Source: an uncultured Bacillota bacterium (lineage in GTDB: Bacteria > Bacillota_I > Bacilli_A > RF39 > UBA660). Taken from it: a DNA stretch of 37,932 nt. Positions 21,960 through 30,265 of the stretch are shown here, in pieces. The notes under the pieces were generated by a model. That model worked only from the letters and a program-made list of their open reading frames with translations, did not search any database and had not been told where the DNA came from. Position 1 is the stretch's first letter; the number at the start of each line of letters is the position of its first letter. Position numbers and translations under genes: made by a program. The stretch is taken from contig CAMUYN010000007.1 in NCBI GenBank assembly GCA_947165005.1, positions 1 to 37,932 of the forward strand. The letters run 5' to 3'.

Positions 21960-23198
21960 ATGAAAAAGAATTTTATAAAAACGTTATTATTTATAGGAAT
22001 GCTGTTTATAGGTATTGGAACAGCATATGCTGATGATACATTTACTTTCTCTATTGGAGGAGCTGAAAATGTTAAACCAGGAGATGTATTTACTGTTGAT
22101 GTTAATGTTAAAGGCCCATCAACTGCTGATACATTAACTAGTTATAATATTACTATATCATCTGATCCAGCTAATATGGTTACACTAACAGATGGCGCTA
22201 CAGGTGGAATAATAGCAGGAGAGAATGTAATTGATGATGCAAAACTTGCAACATTAACATTTAGAGTTAACGATGATGCTAAAGCTGGTACTGTAAAATT
22301 AGTTTTAACTGGTAATAGTGTTTTAAAAAATGGTGAAGAATTAAAATCAAAAGAAGTTAATTTTAATGCGGGTACTGTTACAATTCGTGGTATTGAAACA
22401 GATGCAAGTTTAAAATCACTAAAGATTCCAAATACTGTTTTAAGTCCAAGCTTTGATAAGAATACTTATAATTATTCAGCAACTGTAACTGATGTTACAG
22501 CAGTTGATATAAAAGCTGAACCTACTAGTCCACATTCAACTATATCAGTAACTCCTAATGCTGGAGCATTAGTTAAGGGTGAAAATGAGGTAACAGTAGT
22601 ATGCCAAGCAGAAAACGGAACAAAAAATGCATATACTATAAAAGTAACACTAAATGTAACCCCAACTGAAGAAGAATTAAAAGCTCAAGATGCAACATTA
22701 AGCGTATTAACTGTAAAAGGCCAAAAACTAGATTTTTCAAGTAATGAAAAAAAATACTATGTAAATGTTGATTATGAAACTACAAAATTAGATATCACTG
22801 CTACACCAACAAATCCAGAAGCTGAAGTAACTATAACAGGAAATTCAAAATTCATTGTTGGTAAGAATGTTGTGAAAATTAATGTAGTAAGTAAAGATAA
22901 AACTAAAAATGAAACATATCAAATAATTGTAACAAGAGAAGATGAAGAAAAAGAAATTGTTAAGACTTGTCCAGATGAAACAAGCAAAAAAGAATGGATT
23001 ATATATACAATATCTTTAATTGGAACATTTACATTAGGTATAGTTCTAGGATATTTCTTATGTAAATCAGAAATATTTAAGAAAATATTTAAGAAAAGAA
23101 AAAAAGAAGAACAACCAGTAGAAATAGAAACTTTATCAGATACAATAGATTTATCAGATACAGTTAAAGAAGCAAAAGAAGAACTTAATAAAAAATAG
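21960..23198 (+). CDS. Membrane-anchored surface protein: cohesin-like plus two cadherin-like domains
   Basis: 412 residues. A signal peptide (about 1-24, cut after AYA) is followed at ~28-143 by a domain resembling cohesin/dockerin-type sandwiches (VKPGDVFTVDVNVKGPS; LATLTFRVNDDAKAGT). Two repeats of the cadherin-like beta-sandwich kind (PF12733 style) come at ~147-230 and ~240-325; each shows the DASLKSL or DATLSVL opening, a Y-x-V or Y-x-A core and a closing TIKVT or QIIVT strand. A membrane helix lies at about 346-368, then a basic and acidic cytoplasmic tail of ~44 residues. Probably an outward-facing adhesion or wall-associated protein; ligand unknown. Single-gene transcript. Confidence 0.78.
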   Translation: MKKNFIKTLLFIGMLFIGIGTAYADDTFTFSIGGAENVKPGDVFTVDVNVKGPSTADTLTSYNITISSDPANMVTLTDGATGGIIAGENVIDDAKLATLTFRVNDDAKAGTVKLVLTGNSVLKNGEELKSKEVNFNAGTVTIRGIETDASLKSLKIPNTVLSPSFDKNTYNYSATVTDVTAVDIKAEPTSPHSTISVTPNAGALVKGENEVTVVCQAENGTKNAYTIKVTLNVTPTEEELKAQDATLSVLTVKGQKLDFSSNEKKYYVNVDYETTKLDITATPTNPEAEVTITGNSKFIVGKNVVKINVVSKDKTKNETYQIIVTREDEEKEIVKTCPDETSKKEWIIYTISLIGTFTLGIVLGYFLCKSEIFKKIFKKRKKEEQPVEIETLSDTIDLSDTVKEAKEELNKK

Positions 23199-23228
23199 GA
23201 TTAGTAGTAATTACTAAATCCTATTTTT
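23189..23228. terminator. Bidirectional terminator between convergent genes
   Basis: A long inverted repeat (AAAAAATAGGAT...ATCCTATTTTTT, one bulged base) around 23188-23228 with A- and T-runs on either side; it serves both converging genes. Confidence 0.85.
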
Positions 23229-23722
23229 TTATTCATATAATCAATAAAAAAATTATTATTAATCGGATAATATGTAAAAATTATATTTACTATTATAATT
23301 ATAGCCATTATTATATAAAAATATTTATTTAAAAATAATACTTTATTTGATTTTAATATAAAATAGCTTATGAACTGTGTTATTATAATTGATATTAAAT
23401 AAATTGATAAAGTTAATATTAAATTATGATCATAAGTCAAATATATAGGATAGAATATTAATAAGAATACTATTATATTTATAAGAATTGATATTATTAA
23501 ATTACTCTTGAAGTTTTTATTATCTTTTAATAATTTATTTTCAATAAATCCCCATAATAAATAACAGGTTACTATTAATTTCATATGTTCAAACAATGAT
23601 TCATTAATTGGGAAAAATATACTTGAAATAAAACTAGGTAATAATTCATACCCATAATGTACTATAAAGGATAATAAGAATATACCTATTATTGAAATTA
23701 TTTTTATCTTTTTTAAATTCAT
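23201..23722 (-). CDS. DUF6512-type membrane protein
   Basis: 173 residues with about five hydrophobic helices. The segment after the first helix (HYGYELLPSFISSIFFPINE followed by SLFEHMKL) is what I associate with the DUF6512 family of uncharacterised Firmicutes membrane proteins. Function unknown. Start preceded on the minus strand by AAAGGAT at a fitting distance. The gene is alone; the divergent neighbour is dnaG across a 125-base gap. Confidence 0.7.
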   Translation of the reverse strand: MNLKKIKIISIIGIFLLSFIVHYGYELLPSFISSIFFPINESLFEHMKLIVTCYLLWGFIENKLLKDNKNFKSNLIISILINIIVFLLIFYPIYLTYDHNLILTLSIYLISIIITQFISYFILKSNKVLFLNKYFYIIMAIIIIVNIIFTYYPINNNFFIDYMNKKIGFSNYY

Positions 23723-23825
23723 TTTCGTAATCCTTTCTATTAAATTTTACGCAAATTTTACACAATTATTAAAAAAATTCAATTTTTTTAAGGAAAACAG
23801 GGGAATTTGCGATACTTTTCGCGAA

Positions 23826-23831
23826 TATAAT
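23826..23831 (+). promoter_or_regulatory. -10 box of the dnaG-rpoD-trmK operon
   Basis: TATAAT at 23826-23831 in the context GCGAATATAAT. The same TGCGAATATAAT-like block precedes the peptide exporter at 7596-7607. No convincing -35 at 17 bases; a small hairpin, GCGA/TCGC, lies just upstream (23809-23822). Confidence 0.45.
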
Positions 23832-23847
23832 ATTTGGAGTGATTTTT

Positions 23848-25581
23848 TTGAGTAAGCCATCAAATGAAGAGATATTTGAAATTCAAAGAAAAATTAATAT
23901 AGTTGATGTTATTAGAGATTATATTCCATTAACAAAAAAGGGCAAAAATTATTTTGGTATTTGTCCTTTTCATGATGACCATAATCCTAGTATGAGTGTA
24001 TCTCAAGAGAAACAGATGTATAAATGTTTTGTTTGTGGAGCTGCTGGAAATGTATTCAATTTTGTTAAAGACTATAAAAATATTAATTATTATGAAGCTG
24101 TCAAAGAGGTTGCAAATAAAGTAGGAATAAGTATTGATATTGGTACTTATAAACCAAAAGAAGATATTAAATTTAAAGATGAATATGATATATATGATTT
24201 GTCTAATAAATTTTATCAAAACAATTTAAATACTAATCTTGGTAAGATAGCAAGGAATTATCTTATATCAAGAGATATGAATGATGATATTATTAAGAAG
24301 TTCCAAATTGGACTATCTTTTAGTGATAATAAACTAACTGAATTACTATTAAAGAAAGGTTACTCAAAAGAGTTATTAGTTAAATCTGGAATAGCAGTCA
24401 TTAATAATGATGGTAAAGTTAATGATATATATAGAAATAGAATAATGTTTCCACTTTGGGATACTAATGGTAAAGTAATTGGCTTCTCTGGAAGAATATA
24501 TGAAGGTAAAGATCAAAGTAAATATATTAATACAATGGAAACAGATATATTTAAAAAAGGATCATTACTATATAATTATGAAAATGCTAGAAAGAGTATT
24601 CTTGATAAAGATGAAATAATTATCTGTGAAGGATTTATGGATGTTATTCGTCTATATACAATTGGAGTAACTAATGTAGTAGCTACTATGGGGACTGCAA
24701 TTACTAAAGAACAATTAAATCTAATTAGAAAACTAACCAATAATGTAATTCTTATGTTTGATGGTGATTCTGCCGGAGAAAAAGCAACATTATCATTTAT
24801 AGAGTTATCTAAGGATATAGATTTTAATTTAAATATAGTTAGATTAGAAGAAGATTTAGATCCAGATGATTATATAATTAAAAAAGGAAAAGATAAGATG
24901 ATGGAACATCTATCTAAACCTATTAATGCATTTGATTATGCATTATTTAATTTAAAAAATAATTATAATTTTAATAATCCAGAGGATGTATCTAAATTCA
25001 TTACTTCTATAATAGATAAAATTTCTAATATAGAAGATGATGTAATTAGAGATTTGGAAATTAAAAAAATATCTAAATTAACTAATGTAGATAGTGATAT
25101 TATTAAATCAAAGATAAAGACCAAAACAAAAGAAGTTAAAGTAGAAATTAAACCAATTATTAAGTTTAAGGAAAATAAATATGATAAAGCTTCTAAATTA
25201 ATATTATTTAATATGATCAGACATAATAATATTATTCAGTATTATTTTAATAATTTGAGTTATTTACCTGATGAAATAGATAGAAGGTTAGCTAGTGAAA
25301 TAGTATTGTTCTTTAAGAAATATAATAGTTTTAATCTAGTTGACTTTATTACATATTTAGGGGATAATAGTGAACTTGTAAAAAGGGTTTCATATATTGA
25401 TTCATTAGAGTTTAGTGAAAATTATAGCATGGAAGAAATAGATAATTATTTTGATACAATTAGAGAATTTTCTAATAAGAAACAAATAGAAAATTTACAA
25501 AATAAATTAAAGACAGAAACAAATGATGTAGTAAGAAAAGAAATAGCAAAAAAAATAATAGAAATAAAGAGTAAAATGTAG
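23848..25581 (+). CDS. dnaG: DNA primase
   Basis: DnaG makes RNA primers for replication. 577 residues from a TTG start at 23848, chosen because GGAGTGA stands 6 bases before it; the GTG at 23839 is inside that ribosome site. Zinc-binding domain: C39, H42, C60 and C63 (CPFH...CFVC). The RNA polymerase core with its TOPRIM fold follows: [10 protein letters not shown] carries the catalytic Glu and [11 protein letters not shown] the DxD-type metal site. The last ~130 residues form the helical helicase-interaction domain. First gene of dnaG-rpoD-trmK, the conserved macromolecular-synthesis arrangement of Firmicutes. rpoD follows after 10 bases. Confidence 0.94.
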   Translation: MSKPSNEEIFEIQRKINIVDVIRDYIPLTKKGKNYFGICPFHDDHNPSMSVSQEKQMYKCFVCGAAGNVFNFVKDYKNINYYEAVKEVANKVGISIDIGTYKPKEDIKFKDEYDIYDLSNKFYQNNLNTNLGKIARNYLISRDMNDDIIKKFQIGLSFSDNKLTELLLKKGYSKELLVKSGIAVINNDGKVNDIYRNRIMFPLWDTNGKVIGFSGRIYEGKDQSKYINTMETDIFKKGSLLYNYENARKSILDKDEIIICEGFMDVIRLYTIGVTNVVATMGTAITKEQLNLIRKLTNNVILMFDGDSAGEKATLSFIELSKDIDFNLNIVRLEEDLDPDDYIIKKGKDKMMEHLSKPINAFDYALFNLKNNYNFNNPEDVSKFITSIIDKISNIEDDVIRDLEIKKISKLTNVDSDIIKSKIKTKTKEVKVEIKPIIKFKENKYDKASKLILFNMIRHNNIIQYYFNNLSYLPDEIDRRLASEIVLFFKKYNSFNLVDFITYLGDNSELVKRVSYIDSLEFSENYSMEEIDNYFDTIREFSNKKQIENLQNKLKTETNDVVRKEIAKKIIEIKSKM

Positions 25582-25591
25582 GAGTGATAAT

Positions 25592-26914
25592 ATGGAAAAA
25601 GTTATGGATATTAAGAAAATAGAAAAAGAATTAAAGAAAGCAAGTAAAGGAAAAGGGTATGTTGCTGCAGATGTACTTAATTCGTTTTTAGAAAGCGATG
25701 ATATTACACCAGAAGATATAGATGCAATATATGATTTTTTAGCAGAAAACGATATTGAAATAGTATCTGATGAAATAGAAGAACCTAAAAAAGAAAAGAA
25801 ATCTAAAAAGGTAGATGAAGATACTAATATAAAAAGCGATGGTACAATTAGAACAATTGAAGAAAGAAAACAATCATTGCTTGAATTAGGAAAGAGTGTT
25901 GGATTCTTAACATTCGAACAATTGGCTAAAGAATTAAAGGGTCTAGAAATGGATTCAGAATCTCTAGATGATTTATACAATTTTTTAAGAGAAAATAATA
26001 TAGAAGTCGTTGAAGATGGTGAAGATGCAGGAGAAGAGGATTTATCCCTTGATATATCAGAAGAAAGCTTACCTAAGAATTTATCTATCAATGACCCAGT
26101 AAGAATGTATCTTAAAGAAATAGGACAAATATCACTTCTTAGTTTAGATGAAGAATTAGAATTATCTAAAAAAATAGAAGATGGCGACGAAGATGCTAAA
26201 AGAAAATTAGCAGAATCAAACTTACGTCTTGTTGTTTCCATTGCTAAAAGATATGTAGGAAGAAACTTATCATTCCTAGACTTAATTCAAGAAGGTAATA
26301 TTGGACTTATGAAAGCAGTAGATAAATTTGATTCTTCAAAAGGATACAAATTTAGTACATATGCTACTTGGTGGATTAGACAAGCTATCACAAGAGCTAT
26401 TGCAGACCAAGCTAAAACAATAAGAGTACCTGTTCATATGGTTGAAACTATTAATAAATTAAAGAGAGTTCAAAGACAATTAACTCTAGAACTTAATAGA
26501 GAACCAACTGAAAAAGAATTAAGTGATAAATTAAAAATACCAGAAGAAAAAGTTAGAGAAATAATTAAGATAAGCTTAGATCCTCTATCACTTGAAACTC
26601 CAATTGGTGAAGAAGAAGATTCTCATTTAGGAGATTTCGTTCAAGATAAGAATAGTTTAAGCCCAGAAGAATATGCAATTAATGAAGTATTAAAAGATGA
26701 AATATCAGAAGTATTACTTACTTTAACTGAAAGAGAAGAACAAGTATTAAAACTAAGATTTGGTTTAGTTGATGGAACCTGTAGAACTCTTGAAGAAGTA
26801 GGTATGATATTTGGAGTAACTAGAGAAAGAATTAGACAGATTGAAGCTAAAGCTTTAAGAAAATTAAGACATCCATCTAGAAGTAAAAAGTTAAAGGATT
26901 ATTTGGTGGACTAA
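25592..26914 (+). CDS. rpoD: Primary sigma factor SigA/RpoD with duplicated region 1.1
   Basis: Housekeeping sigma-70, 440 residues against about 370 in B. subtilis. Region 1.2 ([14 protein letters not shown]), region 2 ([47 protein letters not shown]), region 3 ([16 protein letters not shown]) and region 4 ([36 protein letters not shown]) are complete. The extra length is N-terminal: residues 22-60 and 104-142 align without gaps as two copies of one module, joined by a Lys/Glu-rich linker. The second is at the normal region 1.1 position. Recurrent strong extended -10 promoters in the window fit a normal SigA. Start at ATG after AGGAGTGATAAT. Confidence 0.95.
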   Translation: MEKVMDIKKIEKELKKASKGKGYVAADVLNSFLESDDITPEDIDAIYDFLAENDIEIVSDEIEEPKKEKKSKKVDEDTNIKSDGTIRTIEERKQSLLELGKSVGFLTFEQLAKELKGLEMDSESLDDLYNFLRENNIEVVEDGEDAGEEDLSLDISEESLPKNLSINDPVRMYLKEIGQISLLSLDEELELSKKIEDGDEDAKRKLAESNLRLVVSIAKRYVGRNLSFLDLIQEGNIGLMKAVDKFDSSKGYKFSTYATWWIRQAITRAIADQAKTIRVPVHMVETINKLKRVQRQLTLELNREPTEKELSDKLKIPEEKVREIIKISLDPLSLETPIGEEEDSHLGDFVQDKNSLSPEEYAINEVLKDEISEVLLTLTEREEQVLKLRFGLVDGTCRTLEEVGMIFGVTRERIRQIEAKALRKLRHPSRSKKLKDYLVD

Positions 26915-26915
26915 T

Positions 26916-27605
26916 ATGAAATTATCAAAAAGATTAGAGGCAATTGCTGATTTTATAGAACCCTCGGACAAGTTAATAGATATTGGTTGTGATCACGCAA
27001 ATTTAGATATTTATCTATGTAAAAAATATGAAAACATAAATATAATAGCTAGTGATATACATGAAGGAGCTTTAAATCAAGCTAAATCAAATATAGAAAA
27101 AAATAATTTAAGTAAAAGGATTGAAACAAGATTAGGTGATGGATTAACAATTGTTAATCCAGATGAATTTGATACTATTGTTATTAGTGGTATGGGTTTT
27201 CATAATATTAAAAAGATATTATCAAATGCCCCTAAAATGGTTAATTATCCTAAAATAATTATCCAATGTAATACAGATGTTGTTAAATTAAGAACATTTG
27301 TTACTAAACTAGGATATAAAATATCAAAAGAAGAATTAGTAATGGATAATGAAATAATATACACTATTATTGAATTTACTAAAGGTATAGAAAAATATAA
27401 TTATTCTCAAAATTATTTTGGACCAAGAATACTTGAAAATAAGAATGAATTATTCTATGAATATTATTCTAAAAAACTATTAAAATATGAAAACTTATTA
27501 CTTCAATTACCTGGTTATGAAATATTTAGCATAATACATCATAAACATTTAATTAAAATTATTAAGAATGAATTAACTAGTGTAAAAGAGAAGATAAGTA
27601 ATTGA
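26916..27605 (+). CDS. trmK: tRNA (adenine-22-N1)-methyltransferase TrmK
   Basis: TrmK methylates A22 in bacterial tRNAs using S-adenosylmethionine. 229 residues: a Rossmann methyltransferase with motif I IDIGCDHANLDIYL at ~21-34, the family-specific ASDIHEGALNQAK, RLGDGL and the catalytic-region VISGMGFHNIKKIL, then a C-terminal coiled-coil-like helical domain. It follows rpoD with a single base between, as yqfN follows sigA in Bacillus. Ribosome site GGTGGA lies within the rpoD end. Ends with TGA. Confidence 0.9.
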   Translation: MKLSKRLEAIADFIEPSDKLIDIGCDHANLDIYLCKKYENINIIASDIHEGALNQAKSNIEKNNLSKRIETRLGDGLTIVNPDEFDTIVISGMGFHNIKKILSNAPKMVNYPKIIIQCNTDVVKLRTFVTKLGYKISKEELVMDNEIIYTIIEFTKGIEKYNYSQNYFGPRILENKNELFYEYYSKKLLKYENLLLQLPGYEIFSIIHHKHLIKIIKNELTSVKEKISN

Positions 27606-27620
27606 TTTTAATAATAAAAA

Positions 27621-27754
27621 GATATATAATTTAAGTAGAAAAGCGATAATGAAGGTTGGAAACTTCTAGCTATATATAAAAGAGATGATTCTTTTGAATA
27701 AGTAGGGTGGAACCGCGGAAATATTCGTCCCTATAATCAAAGGGGTCTTTTTTT
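27621..27754 (+). promoter_or_regulatory. Glycine T-box riboswitch of glyS, compact stem I
   Basis: Senses uncharged tRNA-Gly. The T-box core AGGGTGGAACCGCGG is at 27704-27717. Its TGGA pairs with an UCCA tRNA end, as expected for tRNA-Gly with U73. A stem III-like hairpin AAAAGA/TTCTTTT (about 27678-27696) precedes it. The terminator is TCCCT...AGGGG plus T7 ending near 27754. Only ~55 bases (27623-27677, closed by TATATA pairs) are left for stem I, roughly half the normal size. Gly codons GGT (27654-27656) and GGA (27658-27660) lie in it, but the specifier is not certain. Confidence 0.85.
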
Positions 27755-27769
27755 GTTTTAGGAGGAAAT

Positions 27770-29140
27770 ATGGAAAAATTAACAATGGAAAAAATAGTTA
27801 ATATTAGTAAGCAATATGGATTTATATTTCAAGGATCTGAAATATATGATGGATTAGCTAATACTTGGGATTATGGTCCATTAGGAAGTAGATTAAAAAA
27901 TGCAGTTAAAGATGCATGGAGAAAGAGATTTATTCAAGAAAATGATAATTCATTTGAAATAGATGCTGCAATACTTATGAATCCTAGAGTATGGGAAGCA
28001 TCTGGACATATAAGTAATTTCTCAGATCCATTAATTGATTGTAAGGAATGTAAAACAAGACATAGAGCAGATCATTTAATTGAAGGATTTACTAGTGATG
28101 TAGTACCAGATAAAATGACTGATGAGGAAATGGTTAAATATATTAAAGATAATAATATACCATGTCCTAAATGTGGTAAATCTAACTATACTGATATTAG
28201 AGAATTCAACTTAATGTTTGAAACTAATAGAGGTGTTATTAAAGATGATAAATCAGTAGTATATTTAAGACCAGAAACTGCACAAGGAGAATTTGTTAAC
28301 TTCTTAAATGTTCAAAGAACTATGAGAGCTAAAATACCATTCGGTATAGGCCAAATAGGTAAAGCATTTAGAAATGAAATAACTCCAGGTAATTTTACAT
28401 TTAGAACAATTGAATTTGAACAAATGGAACATCAATTATTCTGTAAAGAAGGAACTGATAGTAATTTCTATGCTGAATATAAAGAAAAAGCAAAGAATTT
28501 CTTAAAAGATTTAGGAATTAAGGAAGAAAATATAAGATTCCATGATCATGATAAATTAAGTCACTATGCTAAAGAAGCTTGTGATATAGAATATAATTTT
28601 CCATTTGGATTTAGTGAATTATGGGGAACACATAATAGAACTAATTACGATTTAAGTAAGCATATGGAATATTCTGGTAAATCACTTGAGTATTTAGATC
28701 CAGAAACTAATGAAAAATATATTCCATATGTAGTAGAATCTTCAGTAGGCTGTGATAGATTAGTTTTAGCAACATTATGCGAAGCATACGATGAAGAAAC
28801 ACTAGAAGATGGTACTACTAGAGAAGTAATGCATTTATTACCTTATTTAGCACCATATAAAGTAGCAATATTACCACTTATTAAGAAGAACCATGCTGAT
28901 AAAGCAAAAGAAGTATATAAAGAATTATCTAAAAACTTTATGTGTACATATGATGAATCAGGTAATATAGGTAAAAGATATAGAAGAGAAGACGTTATAG
29001 GTACACCATGGTGTATAACAATAGACGATGAAACAATTAATAATAATACAGTAACTATTAGAGATAGAGATACAATGAAACAAATAACTCTAAATCTTGA
29101 TGAAGTTAAAGACTATGTATTAGATAAGATCAATTTTTAA
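27770..29140 (+). CDS. glyS: Glycyl-tRNA synthetase, homodimeric class II type
   Basis: Charges tRNA-Gly. 456 residues, the single-chain (alpha2) form rather than the GlyQ/GlyS two-subunit form. N-terminal QYGFIFQGSEIYDGLANTWDYGPLG, a zinc-like insert (CKECKTRHRADH and CPKCGKSN), motif 2 (FRNEITPGNFTFRTIEFEQME), motif 3 (SVGCDRLVLATL) and a C-terminal anticodon-binding domain (APYKVAILPL) are present. Ribosome site TTAGGAGGAAAT just before ATG. Controlled by the T-box directly upstream; a terminator follows. In many Firmicutes a glycyl synthetase gene lies just before dnaG; here it is just after that operon. Confidence 0.95.
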   Translation: MEKLTMEKIVNISKQYGFIFQGSEIYDGLANTWDYGPLGSRLKNAVKDAWRKRFIQENDNSFEIDAAILMNPRVWEASGHISNFSDPLIDCKECKTRHRADHLIEGFTSDVVPDKMTDEEMVKYIKDNNIPCPKCGKSNYTDIREFNLMFETNRGVIKDDKSVVYLRPETAQGEFVNFLNVQRTMRAKIPFGIGQIGKAFRNEITPGNFTFRTIEFEQMEHQLFCKEGTDSNFYAEYKEKAKNFLKDLGIKEENIRFHDHDKLSHYAKEACDIEYNFPFGFSELWGTHNRTNYDLSKHMEYSGKSLEYLDPETNEKYIPYVVESSVGCDRLVLATLCEAYDEETLEDGTTREVMHLLPYLAPYKVAILPLIKKNHADKAKEVYKELSKNFMCTYDESGNIGKRYRREDVIGTPWCITIDDETINNNTVTIRDRDTMKQITLNLDEVKDYVLDKINF

Positions 29141-29166
29141 AAGATAGCATTATGCTATCTTTTTTA
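29139..29166 (+). terminator. Terminator after glyS
   Basis: A perfect 11-bp stem (29139-29149 with 29153-29163), loop TTA, and a T-run to 29165. It overlaps the glyS stop. Confidence 0.88.
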
Positions 29167-29188
29167 TTCATAATAGTAGAAATAAAAA

Positions 29189-29213
29189 AATGATACTCTA
29201 GCTGAGTATCATT
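29189..29213 (-). terminator. Terminator-like hairpin oriented for the minus strand
   Basis: A perfect 10-bp stem (29189-29198 with 29204-29213), 5-base loop. The plus strand has no T-run after it, but the A7 before it (29184-29190) becomes a U-tract on the minus strand. No minus-strand gene longer than 13 codons is visible upstream of it. The rest of the 29166-29347 gap is AT-rich with nothing else I can name. Confidence 0.55.
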
Positions 29214-29347
29214 ACCAAACTAAAGATGACACTCAACATAATTAAATGTTCCTTCATTTATATAAGTGCATAAAAATTTGATTTGTACTATAAAATATTA
29301 AATTTATGTTAAGTTATAAGAAAAATCTTTTCTTTTTATTTGTTTTA

Positions 29348-29356
29348 TGGTATTAT
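29348..29356 (+). promoter_or_regulatory. Extended -10 promoter of sepF
   Basis: TGG plus TATTAT (29351-29356), 27 bases before the ATG. Confidence 0.45.
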
Positions 29357-29383
29357 ATTTTTATATGATATGGAGGGAAATTC

Positions 29384-29785
29384 ATGGGAATGTTTGATAA
29401 AATATTAGGAAAAGAAGAAGAAAACAATAGTGTAGAAGATACTTTCTATACTTTAACTCCAGATGAAGCTTATAAAGATACTAATAGTGAAGGAAATAAA
29501 ATGATTCTATTAGAACCAAGAGCTTATTCTGAAAGTCAACAAATAGCAGATCATTTAAAGAAAAGAAATGCAGTCGTTGTTAATTTGAAGAGAGTAACGC
29601 CAGAACAAGCTAAAAGAATAGTAGATTTCTTAAGTGGAACTTTATATGCAATTGGTGGAGATTTACAAAAATTAGGTTCAGGTATTTTCTTATGTACACC
29701 TAAAAATATTAATGTACAAGGTAAAATGACTGACGAAGAAGATAAAAAGTCTAGAACAAAAAATGATGATGTAGATTTATCTTGA
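29384..29785 (+). CDS. sepF: Cell division protein SepF
   Basis: SepF polymerises and binds the FtsZ C-terminal peptide, tethering the ring to the membrane and arranging septum assembly. 133 residues: a short N-terminal amphipathic helix (MGMFDKILGKE) as membrane anchor, a variable linker, then the core SepF domain (LLEPRAYSESQQIADHLKKR; VVVNLKRVTPEQAKRIVDFLSG; GGDLQKLGSGIFLCTP). Ribosome site TGGAGGGAA. The sepF-divIVA-ileS order is that of the end of the Firmicutes division cluster, though the ylmG and ylmH genes usually between them are missing. Confidence 0.93.
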   Translation: MGMFDKILGKEEENNSVEDTFYTLTPDEAYKDTNSEGNKMILLEPRAYSESQQIADHLKKRNAVVVNLKRVTPEQAKRIVDFLSGTLYAIGGDLQKLGSGIFLCTPKNINVQGKMTDEEDKKSRTKNDDVDLS

Positions 29786-29810
29786 TTTTATAAACGAAAG
29801 GTATTATAAT
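29782..29810 (+). promoter_or_regulatory. Promoter of the DivIVA-like gene
   Basis: TTGATT (29782-29787), a 17-base spacer and TATAAT (29805-29810). The -35 box contains the sepF stop codon TGA. Confidence 0.65.
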
Positions 29811-29836
29811 AAATAACCATTAGTTGAGGGTGGTTT

Positions 29837-30046
29837 ATGGATAAGTTTAAAACAACCATTTATGGCTATGACAAGGGCGAGGTTAATGCGTACCTTGATG
29901 AAATTATCAGTTTAGTTGAGAAAATAGTTGCTTCTAATAAAGAAAAGAATCAAGAAATAATAAAACTTTCAAAAGAATTAGAGGAAGCTAAAGCTAAATA
30001 TGATGAATTAAAAGACAATTTTAATAAAATTATTGATAATAAATGA
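29837..30046 (+). CDS. Minimal DivIVA-domain protein
   Basis: 69 residues. The N-terminus (FKTTIYGYDKGEVNAYLDEI) is the DivIVA/GpsB lipid-binding turn and first helix (consensus F-x4-x-GYD-x2-EVN-x-[FY]LD), followed by a coiled coil (KNQEIIKLSKELEEAKAKYDEL). Canonical DivIVA exceeds 150 residues and GpsB is about 100, so only the membrane-curvature-binding part and the first coiled coil remain. It ends in a clean TGA with no continued frame, so it reads as a real short protein rather than a broken one. Located between sepF and the ileS T-box, where divIVA lies in other Firmicutes. Confidence 0.82.
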   Translation: MDKFKTTIYGYDKGEVNAYLDEIISLVEKIVASNKEKNQEIIKLSKELEEAKAKYDELKDNFNKIIDNK

Positions 30047-30051
30047 TAGAG

Positions 30052-30247
30052 ACGAATATTTAAATACTTTTAAGAGAGTTAGCGGCTCGGTGTAAGCTAA
30101 CAAGTTATAAATATTAAATCACTCTTGATATCCTTATTTGAATAATTAGAATAAGGCGTTTAACTAGCGTTATAGTAAGAGAGCATAGAAAGTCTATGAA
30201 GTAAGGTGGTACCACTCTAATGAGCCCTTACATCATAGACTTTTTTA
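30052..30247 (+). promoter_or_regulatory. Isoleucine T-box riboswitch of ileS
   Basis: Full-size T-box leader. Stem I has an AGAGAG-type segment (30071-30078 region), an apical GGTGTAAG loop and specifier ATC within TTGATATCC around 30127-30133. The T-box core AAGGTGGTACCAC is at 30203-30215; TGGT matches a tRNA with A73, as for tRNA-Ile. The terminator is very strong: AGTCTATGA (30191-30199) pairs with TCATAGACT (30233-30241), extended by GTAAGG with CCTTAC, then T7. Uncharged tRNA-Ile should favour readthrough into ileS. Confidence 0.9.
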
Positions 30248-30265
30248 TATTTTAAGGAGGATAAT

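Noticed and set aside
23723-23838. AT-rich divergent gap before dnaG as a replication origin or DnaA-box cluster.
   Set aside because: TTTTACGCAAATTTTACACAA is a short near-repeat, but no TTATCCACA-type boxes are present; only a promoter is supported.
23839-23847. GTG start for dnaG.
   Set aside because: It lies in GGAGTGA; TTG 23848 has correct spacing and gives the normal primase N-terminus.
25507-26241. Long minus-strand open frame of 244 codons.
   Set aside because: It is antisense to rpoD and the end of dnaG, has Ser-rich shadow composition and no ribosome site.
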